A stretch of 14,257 nucleotides of DNA from Candidatus Thalassarchaeum betae (GCA_022448665.1 JAKUUO010000030.1:1-14257); one strand, 5' to 3'; counted from the stretch's first letter, positions 7,660-14,257 are shown. The notes: generated from the sequence alone by a model not told the origin. A program made the numbers and translations.

Positions 7660-7671
7660 GAATTACTCAAA
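7660..7671 (+). promoter_or_regulatory. TATA-like box of the ccm cluster
   Basis: The A/T-rich GAATTACTCAAA is centred about 30 bases before GTG 7695, in the divergent gap between the rhomboid gene and ccmAB. It supports 7695 rather than the upstream in-frame GTG 7623 as the start, since 7623 would lie before the promoter. It rests on position and composition only. Confidence 0.35.
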
Positions 7672-7694
7672 CGATAGCCCACCTTCGGGCTTGC

Positions 7695-9107
7695 GTGGAT
7701 CAAGGCACTTTGCTGCAGGCATCAGGCATCGAAGTCCATCGGGGCTCGCGAACGGTCCTGAAAAGCGTTGATTTCCATCTGAGGGAAGCGGAGGTAGTCG
7801 CTCTTGTCGGGCCAAACGGCTCTGGCAAGACCACCCTGCTTGAGGCCTGCGCTGGAATTCTGCCTCTCACGTCCGGAAGCATCAACTGGCGCACTGGGGC
7901 CGACTCCTCTCGCCTCGTGCGTGACTCGGAGGGCCGCAGGAGCGAGCTTCCGCCGATGGGACTCACCCTGCAGAGCGACGGGATGTGCGGTGAGGAGACG
8001 GTCGAGGAGAGACTCGCAATCTCTCTCCGTGTTGCAGGCAGATCTCCCGACGAAGCGAGGATGGCAGAGATGCTGTCCGTTTGGGGGCTGGAGCACAGAC
8101 GCGCGGACAGGATCTCCCAGTTGTCCGGAGGCATGCGACGCCGACTCGCAGTGCTGTGCGGGCTCGCCCCTGCTGCGCTCTGCGGAGACTCGCGCGTCGC
8201 CTTGCTTGACGAGCCCTCAGAGGGACTCGATGAATCGGCCAGAGGCCTTCTAACCGGATGGCTGAGGGCTTTGGCGGCAAACGGTCACGGGGTCGTTGTC
8301 GCAACTCACGACGCCGAGGTAATCCGATGCGCTGACCGCGTAGTCAGTGTCGAAGGGAGTAATCTGATTGAGGCAGCGGGTGGGTCCGTGGGTGCTATTG
8401 CACAACTTCCTCAGCCCAGTGACTCGGCCGAGCCCAGCACGCTCGGTTCGCTGTTGAAGTGGGCCTTCAGAATGGAGATCCGCAACCCCATAGACACGAT
8501 CGGCCGCGCGACTCCGGCACTCGTCGCCTTGCTGCTGGCATACGCCCTTGTAGGGGAGGTCGACATGGGCCACGCTGGCAACGGCATGCTGGCCGCACTG
8601 GTCCTCATGCCCGCTTTCATCACTGCTGTGGTCTCTCCCGCTCTGGTCAGGCGTATGGCCGAGGCTGACTGCGGACGTTGGTGGTCAGCAGTCGCCGGCC
8701 CTATGACGCGCCCGGTGAATTCACTGGCCGGGGCCTCTCTAATCCTGCCAATCCCCCTGACCTACCTGTCGTGGCTCGTTTTGGCAGGCTCGTTCGATGC
8801 CGACGCTTCTTCCGAGGTGCTGCGCTGGCTCTGGCTGCCGGCAGTCGCCATGCTCGACGTCGCCATCGCTGCGGCCGCTCTGCATCTGCTCGTAGCGGAC
8901 CTCCGTCGAGCCAGCGCTGCTGCAGCATCCTTACTCCTCCTGGTACTGGTCTGGCCGTTCCTCGAGCTGTCCGATGCACTCTCCGTCATCATGACAGATG
9001 GTATGTCATTCGGACTGGGTATGGGTGACCCGTTGGTGACCTGCTTGATAGCGAGCCTGACCTCAGCTTTGGTCTGGGCTGTCGCGGTGTTCCTGCCTGA
9101 GGCCTGA
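7695..9107 (+). CDS. ccmAB: CcmA-CcmB fusion: ATPase and permease of the cytochrome c maturation heme exporter in one chain
   Basis: A 470-residue protein from GTG 7695. Residues 5-235 form an ABC ATPase: Walker A GPNGSGKTT (39-47), Q-loop Q93, signature LSGGMRRR (143-150), Walker B VALLDEPSEGLD (168-179) and H-loop H205. Residues about 250-470 are a six-helix permease; FRMEIRNPIDTIGRATPALV (258-277) and ALVRRMAEADCGRW (316-329) line up with the start and first loop of CcmB. In system I, CcmA and CcmB are separate subunits that, with CcmC and CcmD, load heme onto CcmE or release it. Here they are fused, and ccmC follows after 38 bases, which fixes the family. GTG 7623 would add 24 residues but lies before the probable TATA box. 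The permease half alone is divergent, so its CcmB identity rests partly on context. Confidence 0.85.
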   Translation: MDQGTLLQASGIEVHRGSRTVLKSVDFHLREAEVVALVGPNGSGKTTLLEACAGILPLTSGSINWRTGADSSRLVRDSEGRRSELPPMGLTLQSDGMCGEETVEERLAISLRVAGRSPDEARMAEMLSVWGLEHRRADRISQLSGGMRRRLAVLCGLAPAALCGDSRVALLDEPSEGLDESARGLLTGWLRALAANGHGVVVATHDAEVIRCADRVVSVEGSNLIEAAGGSVGAIAQLPQPSDSAEPSTLGSLLKWAFRMEIRNPIDTIGRATPALVALLLAYALVGEVDMGHAGNGMLAALVLMPAFITAVVSPALVRRMAEADCGRWWSAVAGPMTRPVNSLAGASLILPIPLTYLSWLVLAGSFDADASSEVLRWLWLPAVAMLDVAIAAAALHLLVADLRRASAAAASLLLLVLVWPFLELSDALSVIMTDGMSFGLGMGDPLVTCLIASLTSALVWAVAVFLPEA

Positions 9108-9145
9108 AGACGAGCATTGATGATAAGGAGCAGATTCGCTCGACC

Positions 9146-9859
9146 ATGCCATCTGCTAGGGCGAGGGGAACGGCTCTGACCGTCATCGGACTGACAGGTG
9201 CAGCAGCCACGGTGTTGCTAGGCTTCCTCTGGGCTCCGTCTGTCGATGCGGAGGCGTGGAACGCGCCTGAGGCATACCGGATCCTGTTCTGGCACGTGCC
9301 CTTCGCCTGGTCCTCCTTCCTCGCCTTCTGCGTACTCTTCGTCGGCTCTGTGGTTTGGTACACTCGCCGCTCTGACTTAGGGTGGAGACTAATCTGCACT
9401 GGCTCTGATCTGGGTCTGCTGTTCGGGCTAGGCGTGGTAATCTCAGGACCCATCTGGGGTTCGGCAGAGTGGGGCGTTCCTTGGGATTGGGGGGATTTGA
9501 GATTGAACACCTACGGGCTGCTCACTGCGGTCGCCCTCTTCTTGGTGCTAGCTCGCAACTCCCAACCGGACGGTCAGGACACCAGAGATACCATTGCAGC
9601 CGTCGGGTTGTTCGGCTTCGCTCTGGTCCCCATCACCGCTCTGGCGACGACTTGGTATCAGGAGCGACACCCGGGAGTCTTGATTATCGAGAGCGAGGAG
9701 GCCGGGCTGGCGCCGGAGATTATGACGGTACTGCTGCTCGGCTTCGTCTCGTTCTTCGTGCTCTTCACTGGCTTCGCCCTCCTCAGCGACACTGTCTACC
9801 AGATGGAATCAAGACTGGGTCGCTTGCAGCGGCTTCTAGACGAGGAGGCGGTACACTGA
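9146..9859 (+). CDS. ccmC: CcmC, heme-handling membrane protein of cytochrome c maturation
   Basis: A 237-residue protein with about six membrane helices, the usual CcmC size. It shows the family features: ILFWHVPFAW (46-55) with heme-ligand candidate H50, the WWD heme-binding region IWGSAEWGVPWDWGDLRLN (103-121), and VPITALATTWYQERHPG (161-177) with the second ligand candidate H175. Length and the single WWD domain distinguish it from CcmF. CcmC presents heme on the outer face of the membrane to the chaperone CcmE. It sits 38 bases after the ccmAB fusion, with a distant AAGGAG (9125-9130) before ATG 9146, and its TGA overlaps the start of the ccmD-like gene. CcmE, CcmF and CcmH are not in this window and must be elsewhere or replaced. 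Confidence 0.93.
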   Translation: MPSARARGTALTVIGLTGAAATVLLGFLWAPSVDAEAWNAPEAYRILFWHVPFAWSSFLAFCVLFVGSVVWYTRRSDLGWRLICTGSDLGLLFGLGVVISGPIWGSAEWGVPWDWGDLRLNTYGLLTAVALFLVLARNSQPDGQDTRDTIAAVGLFGFALVPITALATTWYQERHPGVLIIESEEAGLAPEIMTVLLLGFVSFFVLFTGFALLSDTVYQMESRLGRLQRLLDEEAVH

Positions 9860-10005
9860 CTGGTCTGACCGAACTTGCTGTCGTATACTTCGCCCTGATT
9901 GGCCTGTTAGGCGCCTATGTCTACCGTTTATTCAGCAGAATGACTGATCTCGATGCACGTCTGGAGGCTGCTGAAGATGTGCTCTCAGGCGACGAGAACG
10001 AGTGA
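9856..10005 (+). CDS. ccmD: CcmD-like small membrane protein, apparent CTG start
   Basis: A 49-residue frame directly after ccmC. Residues 6-23 are one membrane helix (ELAVVYFALIGLLGAYVY), followed by RLFSRMTDLDARLEAAEDVL, a short charged coiled helix. CcmD proteins have this layout: one helix, then a basic turn, then a short helix beginning YxxRLxxRxxxLexxL. CcmD stabilises the CcmABC-CcmE complex. No ATG, GTG or TTG lies in frame before the helix. CTG 9856 overlaps the ccmC stop (CTGA) and has GAGGAGG (9842-9848) 7 bases upstream, so a CTG start with translational coupling is the best reading. CTG 9865 or a frameshift from ccmC are alternatives. Family call rests on topology and position, as CcmD is too short for strong motifs. 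Confidence 0.7.
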   Translation: MTGLTELAVVYFALIGLLGAYVYRLFSRMTDLDARLEAAEDVLSGDENE

Positions 10006-10030
10006 TTTTCCCGGATTTTCCCTCCGGGAA
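10006..10030 (+). terminator. Possible terminator or hairpin after the ccm cluster
   Basis: Immediately after the ccmD-like stop are T-runs at 10006-10009 and 10016-10019. A perfect 7-base inverted repeat, TTCCCGG (10008-10014) and CCGGGAA (10024-10030), encloses the second run. Archaeal transcription can end at short U-runs without a hairpin, so this could end the ccm transcript before nmd3. The T-runs are short, so the call is weak. Confidence 0.3.
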
Positions 10031-10070
10031 CCCTTGAAACGGGCGGTCTGAGCGGAGAGCAGGGAGCACC

Positions 10071-11123
10071 ATGCCAGCCGGAGCCTTCTGCATCGCCTGC
10101 GGGGCACCCCCGCCACTCACCTCCGAGAGGATGTGCGAGGCGTGCCTGAGGCAGCGCACCACTCTGTCCAAGATGCCTGATACAATCCAGCAGTCACGCT
10201 GCTCCAAGTGCGACTCCTACGAAGTCAGAGGGCGATGGTCAGAGATGGATCCGGATACTCTCGCCGACTTGCGAATCCGTGAGAACCTAGTCGCTGAGGA
10301 GCGTGCCAAGCAGGTCGACGTCGGATTCGCCGTCGAATCCATCGATGACAGGACGAACAGACTCCATGTAGATGTCAAGGGGACTATCGAGGGGTATGAG
10401 TTCGAGGACCAGCACTCGATCCTCCTACAGACGAGCAACGCAGTCTGCCCGGCCTGCGCGCGCAAGGCCGGCTCTTACTTCGAGGCAACAGTCCAACTCC
10501 GCTCGGCCGGGCGTCGCTTGGACGATATCGAACTCAAGGAACTCAGGGCGACGCTGGATGATATGCTCGAGAACATGGAATCCGATCCCATGTTCTTCGT
10601 CACCAATGAGGGGCCGGTCACCGGGGGCTGGGATTTGCAACTCGGCTCGAAGGCGATGGCCAAGAACTGGGGCCGCAGACTGGTCAGGAGGTTCGGCGGG
10701 ACAATCAAGGAGACATCCACTGTCGTCGGTTCCAACGACGGTATCGATGTCACGAGGCTCACTCTCAGCTACCGCAAGCCCGCCTACGGATTGCGCGACG
10801 TCGTAAGATTCAGACGGCAGTTCTGGATCATCGATGGGTGGCAGAAGGACGGCCCGAGCCTGCGCAGGCTGGACCGGTTCGAGCGAACCGGGGCATCATG
10901 GCGAGACATGGAGAAGTCGACAGTGATGTGCTCCACGAGGGAGCAGCACGATGTGGAGGTCCTGAACCGCGACAGTTCCGCCGTCGAAGTGATGGACCCG
11001 ACGGACTACAGCATGATCACAGTGGGCCTTCCCTACGACGATGACGGCACCGCCTCACGCCTGCGCATCGGCTTCATAGACGGAGCATGGCTGGCATTAC
11101 CGGGAGCAGCCGACGAGGTGTGA
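10071..11123 (+). CDS. nmd3: NMD3-family ribosome-associated protein
   Basis: A 350-residue protein with four CxxC pairs: C7/C10, C22/C25, C44/C47 and C126/C129, forming the N-terminal zinc-binding region typical of NMD3. Also typical are SYFEATVQLR (135-144), a segment WDLQLGSKAMAKNWGRRLVRRFGGTIKE (187-214) and YRKPAYGLRDVV (234-245). Eukaryotic NMD3 binds the 60S subunit as the adaptor for nuclear export; the archaeal homologue has no nucleus to serve and is thought to act in large-subunit assembly or quality control. Start ATG 10071 is the only sensible one before the first CxxC. The gene is followed by the sugar isomerase after 2 bases, and the ribosome site of that gene lies inside its last codons. 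Presence of NMD3 is one of the best signs that the DNA is archaeal. Confidence 0.92.
   Translation: MPAGAFCIACGAPPPLTSERMCEACLRQRTTLSKMPDTIQQSRCSKCDSYEVRGRWSEMDPDTLADLRIRENLVAEERAKQVDVGFAVESIDDRTNRLHVDVKGTIEGYEFEDQHSILLQTSNAVCPACARKAGSYFEATVQLRSAGRRLDDIELKELRATLDDMLENMESDPMFFVTNEGPVTGGWDLQLGSKAMAKNWGRRLVRRFGGTIKETSTVVGSNDGIDVTRLTLSYRKPAYGLRDVVRFRRQFWIIDGWQKDGPSLRRLDRFERTGASWRDMEKSTVMCSTREQHDVEVLNRDSSAVEVMDPTDYSMITVGLPYDDDGTASRLRIGFIDGAWLALPGAADEV
11115..11120 (+). promoter_or_regulatory. Strong Shine-Dalgarno deciding the isomerase start
   Basis: GAGGTG lies 5 bases before ATG 11126 and matches the archaeal anti-Shine-Dalgarno sequence over six bases. It sits in the last codons of nmd3 and marks ATG 11126, rather than the in-frame ATG 11087 upstream, as the start. 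This implies coupled translation. Confidence 0.65.
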
Positions 11124-11125
11124 GC

Positions 11126-12169
11126 ATGGGCGAGAGTGACATGGCCTCTCTGCTCGCCGAGCTCGACAATGGCGATATGGCTGGACTCACCCGCAGTTTC
11201 GCAGACGACCTCGAGGCCGCGATGGCCACCGAGGTCGGTATCGAGGCCGATACCGACTGGAGCGGCGTGCTCTGCCTCGGCATGGGTGGCTCCGGAGCCG
11301 GAGGGCGCTTCCTCAAGGCACTGGCCGACGACGAGGGAGGACTTCCCTTCGTGGTCTGGAGCGACTACGGCCTGCCGAGCTGGTGGGGGCCAGACTGGCT
11401 GGTTCTGGCCACTTCACATTCTGGCAACACCGAGGAGACCCTAGACGGCGTGCGCGATGCTCTCGAGTCCGGTGGCACGGTGGTGGGGGTGTCCTCGGGT
11501 GGCCAACTGGGCGAGATGCTCGATGGCAGCGACGACGGTGTCTTGCTCACAGTTCCCGGGGGCCAGATGCCACGCTCGGCATTCGGCCATATCTTCGGTA
11601 CCCAACTCGCCGCCTGCTGGGCGCTCGGACTGCTCCCTGCACCTGACCAGGCGGAGACGGCAGCGATGCTCGAGCGCCTGCGGGATGCCTCCTCTGGGGC
11701 CGATCTGGTTGGAGGCAACGGCATGTCAGAGACGATGGCTCGGTCCATGGAAGGGCGCGAGATCGGAATCGTAGCATCCACCGGATTCAGCCCGGCCGCG
11801 TACCGCTTCGCCTGCCAGCTGAACGAGAACTCGGCGACGTTCGCTCACCCAGCAGAGGTGCCCGAGATGAACCACAACGAGATTGTCGCATGGTCCGCCG
11901 AGGGTGCATCATCCCGGGCACTCATCGCATTCACATCCGACGGCATGCACCCCCGCGCGCAGGCGCGAATTGGATGGATGCTGGACAACATCGAGACCGA
12001 GGTCGTCTGGCGCATCGAGTGCGAGGGCGCGAGCCTGATCGAGCGCCTGCTATACGCGGCCCATGTCACTGATTGGGTGTCCATAGCGCTCGCTCTGGTG
12101 AACGGCGTGGATCCCTCCGATATGGCTGCGATAGACTCGCTCAAGGCGCACTTGGCCACTGTTCAGTAG
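11126..12169 (+). CDS. Bifunctional phosphoglucose/phosphomannose isomerase
   Basis: A 347-residue protein of two SIS folds. Visible motifs: LCLGMGGSGAGGRFL (49-63), the sugar-phosphate loop LATSHSGNTEETL (94-106) and EVPEMNHNEIVAW (244-256). The pair E234 (in LNEN) and H250 (in NHNEI), 16 residues apart, matches the Glu/His catalytic spacing known for the Pyrobaculum enzyme (E203/H219). The family interconverts fructose 6-phosphate with both glucose 6-phosphate and mannose 6-phosphate, feeding central metabolism and the mannose needed for archaeal glycans. It is a cytoplasmic enzyme. It is coupled to nmd3 (2-base gap, ribosome site inside nmd3), though no functional tie is known. Its 3' end overlaps the convergent M23 peptidase gene by 7 bases. 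Confidence 0.92.
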   Translation: MGESDMASLLAELDNGDMAGLTRSFADDLEAAMATEVGIEADTDWSGVLCLGMGGSGAGGRFLKALADDEGGLPFVVWSDYGLPSWWGPDWLVLATSHSGNTEETLDGVRDALESGGTVVGVSSGGQLGEMLDGSDDGVLLTVPGGQMPRSAFGHIFGTQLAACWALGLLPAPDQAETAAMLERLRDASSGADLVGGNGMSETMARSMEGREIGIVASTGFSPAAYRFACQLNENSATFAHPAEVPEMNHNEIVAWSAEGASSRALIAFTSDGMHPRAQARIGWMLDNIETEVVWRIECEGASLIERLLYAAHVTDWVSIALALVNGVDPSDMAAIDSLKAHLATVQ

Positions 12170-12744
12170 AGAGGGCCGAGGACGAGCCTCGGGTCGGGGT
12201 AGTCGAGTAGGGCCTGCTCTCTGTCCTCGGGTGCGACGACCCCGGGCAGGTCATGTGTCCCAGGCTCGACGAGCGAGAGCTGGAAGTGCAGGTGCGGCTC
12301 CCAGCCGCCGTTCTCGTGGCGGGCTCCGAACCAGGCTATCTCCTCGCCCGCACTCACCTTCTGACCGACTGTCTTTCCTTCGATCGAGGCCGCGTCCATA
12401 TGGCCGTAGAGCGCCCACACCGGAGTCCCATCTATGTCGTGCCTGGTGATGACGACGTTGCCGTAGTCACCCGGTTCCGGGTTGTAGCCGAAGTGGGAGA
12501 CCTCGCCGTCAGCGAAGGCCATGCACGGAGTCCCTACCGGTCCGCCGATGTCGATTCCCATGTGTATCAGGCGAGTTCCGCCGAACAGCTCGGTGTTGTA
12601 CAGGTTAGGGCGGACCTCGTCGTACTTGCCGACGCTGTACTCTGTATTCGGAGGAGTCCAGGTTCCGCCGCTCAGGTCGAGGACCGTGTAGTCCTCCGGC
12701 AAGTGAACCGCCGGATGATACCCGCGAGTATGCCATTCCACCAC
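12163..12744 (-). CDS. M23 (LytM/gluEDP) family zinc metallopeptidase without visible signal peptide
   Basis: From GTG 12744 the product is 193 residues. It carries the full M23 set: zinc ligands in LIHMGIDIGGPVGTP (H61 and D65), the catalytic-loop YGHMD (H115) and PHLHFQL (H151 and ligand H153). The core has the usual swivelling beta pattern AFADGEV...GNVVITRH. M23 enzymes normally cut peptidoglycan peptides or are exported; archaea lack murein, and no signal peptide or membrane helix is visible, so the substrate here is unknown and a cytoplasmic site is likely. The frame is open upstream to TTG 12792, which would overlap rmuC by 23 bases and add an Arg-rich run that is mostly non-family; the start is therefore uncertain. 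Same strand as rmuC, probably co-transcribed. It ends against the isomerase gene with a 7-base overlap. Confidence 0.88.
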   Translation of the reverse strand: MVEWHTRGYHPAVHLPEDYTVLDLSGGTWTPPNTEYSVGKYDEVRPNLYNTELFGGTRLIHMGIDIGGPVGTPCMAFADGEVSHFGYNPEPGDYGNVVITRHDIDGTPVWALYGHMDAASIEGKTVGQKVSAGEEIAWFGARHENGGWEPHLHFQLSLVEPGTHDLPGVVAPEDREQALLDYPDPRLVLGPLY

Positions 12745-12769
12745 GAGGACGCGACGACGGCGGAGTAAA

Positions 12770-14002
12770 TCACTCCTCTTCCTCAACCTCAATCACAGTG
12801 GGCATCCTGACCTCATCAGCTACGGGATTCTGGTCTACTAGGGTCTTGGGCAGGTTGGTGGACACATCAAGCTCCTCCAGTTTTCGGCCCTGAGGAAGGA
12901 CGCTGCGCTCCCAAGAGCCCACCGCTTTGTTGTAGAACTCCGTCGCCTTGTCCAGCCTCTTGCCGACTTCCGAGAAGTGCTCGCTCCAAGTCGCCATCCT
13001 CATGTAAAACTCGCGGGCGACATCGACGACTTCTTTGGCGTCCTCTGCGAACCTGACCTGTTGCCAGTACAAGGCAGCGGTCCGCAGTATGGCGATCATG
13101 GAGGCCGGAGATGAGATGATGACACCTCTGTCCATGGCATCCTCGTGCAGGTCAGGGTCCATCTCGAAAGCGACCGAGATCAGAGCCTCCGAGGGAACGA
13201 ACATCACCACGAACTCCGCACGCCCCTCGACTTTGGAGAGGTACTCCCTGCGAGTCAACTCATTGACGCGGCTGCGCATGGCCTTCGCGTGCTCGGTGAG
13301 CTTCGCCTGACGCTGTGCCAGATTCTCCTCCTCGAGTGCTTCCAGGTAGTGCTTTCCACTCGTCTTAGCATCGATCGGTATCGCTCCGTCGCCGGGCAGT
13401 CTGACCACGAAGTCCGGGCGGCCGCCCTCCACTCCCTTCTGCTCTAGGAAGTCGGTGTGCTTGGTCATTCCAGCCATCTCCAGCAGGTTGCGCAGAGCGA
13501 TCTCGCCCCAGTCGCCACGGACGCTGGAACTCTTCCTGAGGGAGGTCGAGAGGTTGCGTGCCTCGCTCCCGAGCCTGTCGGTCTGCTCCTCTAGCAGTTT
13601 GAGGTGTCTGAGCATGCCGGAGTACGCGTCGCTTCGTTCCTTCTCGAGATCCTTGGTGGCTTGGTCCAGACTAGCCAGTGATTCAGTCATCGGCCTCAGC
13701 ATTTCGTCAAGTTCCTTCCTGCGCGCGTCGTTATCCTTCTCGGCAGAGGTTTGCACCTTCCCGAGCCTCTCCTCGGCGAGTTTCAGGAAGTCCTCAGAGC
13801 TCTTCCTGCCTAGGTCTGTGACCAGATTTTCAATCTCGGCCTTCACCTTCTCCTCATTCGCGACCAACGCCTCTTCCTTCGCTCGGATTCTCTCCTCGGA
13901 ACGGATGACTTCGCCGCTCATCCTCTGCTTGGCCAGCATCCATCCGAAGCCGCCACCAACTATCAGACCTAGTACAATATACGACAGTCCCACTGCTTCC
14001 AT
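12770..14002 (-). CDS. rmuC: RmuC family protein (membrane-tethered coiled coil with PD-(D/E)XK-like domain)
   Basis: A 410-residue protein of normal RmuC length. An N-terminal membrane helix (about 5-23) is followed by a long coiled coil (about 28-155), then the RmuC domain: VRGDWGEIALRNLLEMAGM (161-179), GGRPDFVVRLPGDGAIPIDAK (193-213), FVVMFVPSEALISVA (264-278) and RTAALYWQQV (307-316). D197, D211 and K213 fit the PD...DxK nuclease pattern. In E. coli loss of rmuC changes inversion between short inverted repeats, and the protein is thought to be a nuclease limiting rearrangements; its biochemistry is poorly known. The acidic C-terminus ends in VEEEE. ATG 14002 begins the membrane helix directly. 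It leads the transcription unit with the M23 peptidase. Confidence 0.92.
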   Translation of the reverse strand: MEAVGLSYIVLGLIVGGGFGWMLAKQRMSGEVIRSEERIRAKEEALVANEEKVKAEIENLVTDLGRKSSEDFLKLAEERLGKVQTSAEKDNDARRKELDEMLRPMTESLASLDQATKDLEKERSDAYSGMLRHLKLLEEQTDRLGSEARNLSTSLRKSSSVRGDWGEIALRNLLEMAGMTKHTDFLEQKGVEGGRPDFVVRLPGDGAIPIDAKTSGKHYLEALEEENLAQRQAKLTEHAKAMRSRVNELTRREYLSKVEGRAEFVVMFVPSEALISVAFEMDPDLHEDAMDRGVIISSPASMIAILRTAALYWQQVRFAEDAKEVVDVAREFYMRMATWSEHFSEVGKRLDKATEFYNKAVGSWERSVLPQGRKLEELDVSTNLPKTLVDQNPVADEVRMPTVIEVEEEE

Positions 14003-14021
14003 GTTTGAGCATAATACTTGG

Positions 14022-14035
14022 GAGTTCTTGAACTC
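14022..14035. repeat. Palindrome upstream of rmuC
   Basis: GAGTTC-TT-GAACTC has 6-base perfect arms and a 2-base centre. It lies 20-33 bases before the rmuC start and 30 bases after the stop of the gene upstream on the same strand. It could be an operator near the rmuC transcription start or a hairpin; no T-run follows it on the minus strand. Confidence 0.4.
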
Positions 14036-14064
14036 TACAGTTTGTAATGGAATACGATTACTGT

Positions 14065-14257
14065 CTAGTCACTATCCCCAATTGCCTCATCAGCACAACT
14101 TCCCAGGTATTGAGTTAGTTCAGACTCAAATTCACGGGGTGCGTCTGTGGCCCCGGATGAGGCGTGCGCCGCTTCGTGAAGCAAGGTGGCTGCATACTCG
14201 GAAAGAGAGGAGAGTTGACTACGCTTTATCGTGATGGTCCTTGTAGCCCCTTGCCAT
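14065..14257 (-). CDS. C-terminal 63 residues of a protein with an HEAAH motif (partial, N-terminus off the right edge)
   Basis: An open frame enters from the right edge (first full codon TGG 14256-14254) and stops at TAG 14065. It reads as W-x-G then TITIKRSQLSSLSEYAATLL, then HEAAHASSGATDAPREFESE and a short acidic end. The HEAAH is an HExxH motif and FE of REFESEL could supply a further acidic residue. The arrangement of an I-x-I-x-R strand, a helix, LLHExAH, then SGA.D..REFE at the extreme C-terminus resembles the end of a group of large HSP90-type-ATPase proteins, though I recall this from general knowledge and cannot confirm it. The frame ends 62 bases before rmuC on the same strand. 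Coding is supported by the uninterrupted frame and motif rather than by length. Confidence 0.6.
   Translation of the reverse strand, partial: WQGATRTITIKRSQLSSLSEYAATLLHEAAHASSGATDAPREFESELTQYLGSCADEAIGDSD

Noticed and set aside
7623..7694. In-frame GTG 7623 as the ccmAB start
   Set aside because: It would add 24 residues before the normal ABC N-terminus, and the likely TATA-like box at 7660-7671 lies downstream of it.
12745..12792. TTG 12792 as the M23 start
   Set aside because: It overlaps rmuC by 23 bases, has no clear ribosome site and adds an Arg-rich run unlike the family; kept as a possible alternative only.
13455..14234. Open frame on the plus strand opposite rmuC
   Set aside because: Ser/Leu-rich low-complexity translation, antisense to the rmuC coiled coil and reaching into the upstream gene; a shadow frame.
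1..14257. Mobile elements, CRISPR arrays, tRNA or rRNA genes
   Set aside because: No transposase, integrase, direct-repeat array, cloverleaf or rRNA-like stretch was found; coding density leaves little space for them.

Overview
This is a gene-dense stretch of moderately GC-rich DNA that looks archaeal. The strongest indicators are an NMD3-family protein (archaea and eukaryotes), a bifunctional phosphoglucose/phosphomannose isomerase of the archaeal type, and TATA-like boxes about 26-36 bases before several starts. A huge acidic secreted protease with CARDB modules, the Suf and Ccm genes and the compact layout fit a marine Thermoplasmatota archaeon such as Marine Group II/Poseidoniales. The lineage is inferred from gene content, not from a marker-gene search.

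Left part (1-1706): the N-terminal part of sufC on the minus strand runs off the left edge. It diverges from a NifU-like Fe-S scaffold gene on the plus strand. The shared intergenic region carries three TTTAGG/CCTAAA half-sites that look like a DtxR-type metal-dependent operator. The scaffold gene converges on, and overlaps, a Maf-type nucleotide pyrophosphatase gene.

Minus-strand protease block (1707-7605): a rhomboid intramembrane protease with a cytosolic zinc-ribbon-like tail, then a 1594-residue subtilisin-like protease, then maf. The subtilase has a signal peptide, prodomain, S8 catalytic domain, Ig-like and CARDB modules, a probable seven-bladed propeller, one C-terminal membrane helix, an acidic and proline-rich tail and a terminal zinc ribbon. 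The two neighbouring membrane proteases both end in Cys-rich modules, which suggests, without proving, a proteolytic signalling or quality-control pair.

Plus-strand block (7695-12169): a cytochrome c maturation cluster made of a fused ccmA-ccmB, ccmC and a tiny ccmD-like gene that seems to start at CTG inside the ccmC stop. Next come nmd3 and, translationally coupled to it, the bifunctional sugar isomerase. CcmE, CcmF and CcmH are not in the window.

Right part (12163-14257, minus strand): a LytM/M23-type peptidase without a visible signal peptide, rmuC directly upstream of it, and the last 63 residues of a protein with an HEAAH motif that runs off the right edge. No RNA gene, CRISPR array, insertion sequence or integration site was seen. 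No gene-free stretch exceeds about 90 bases.
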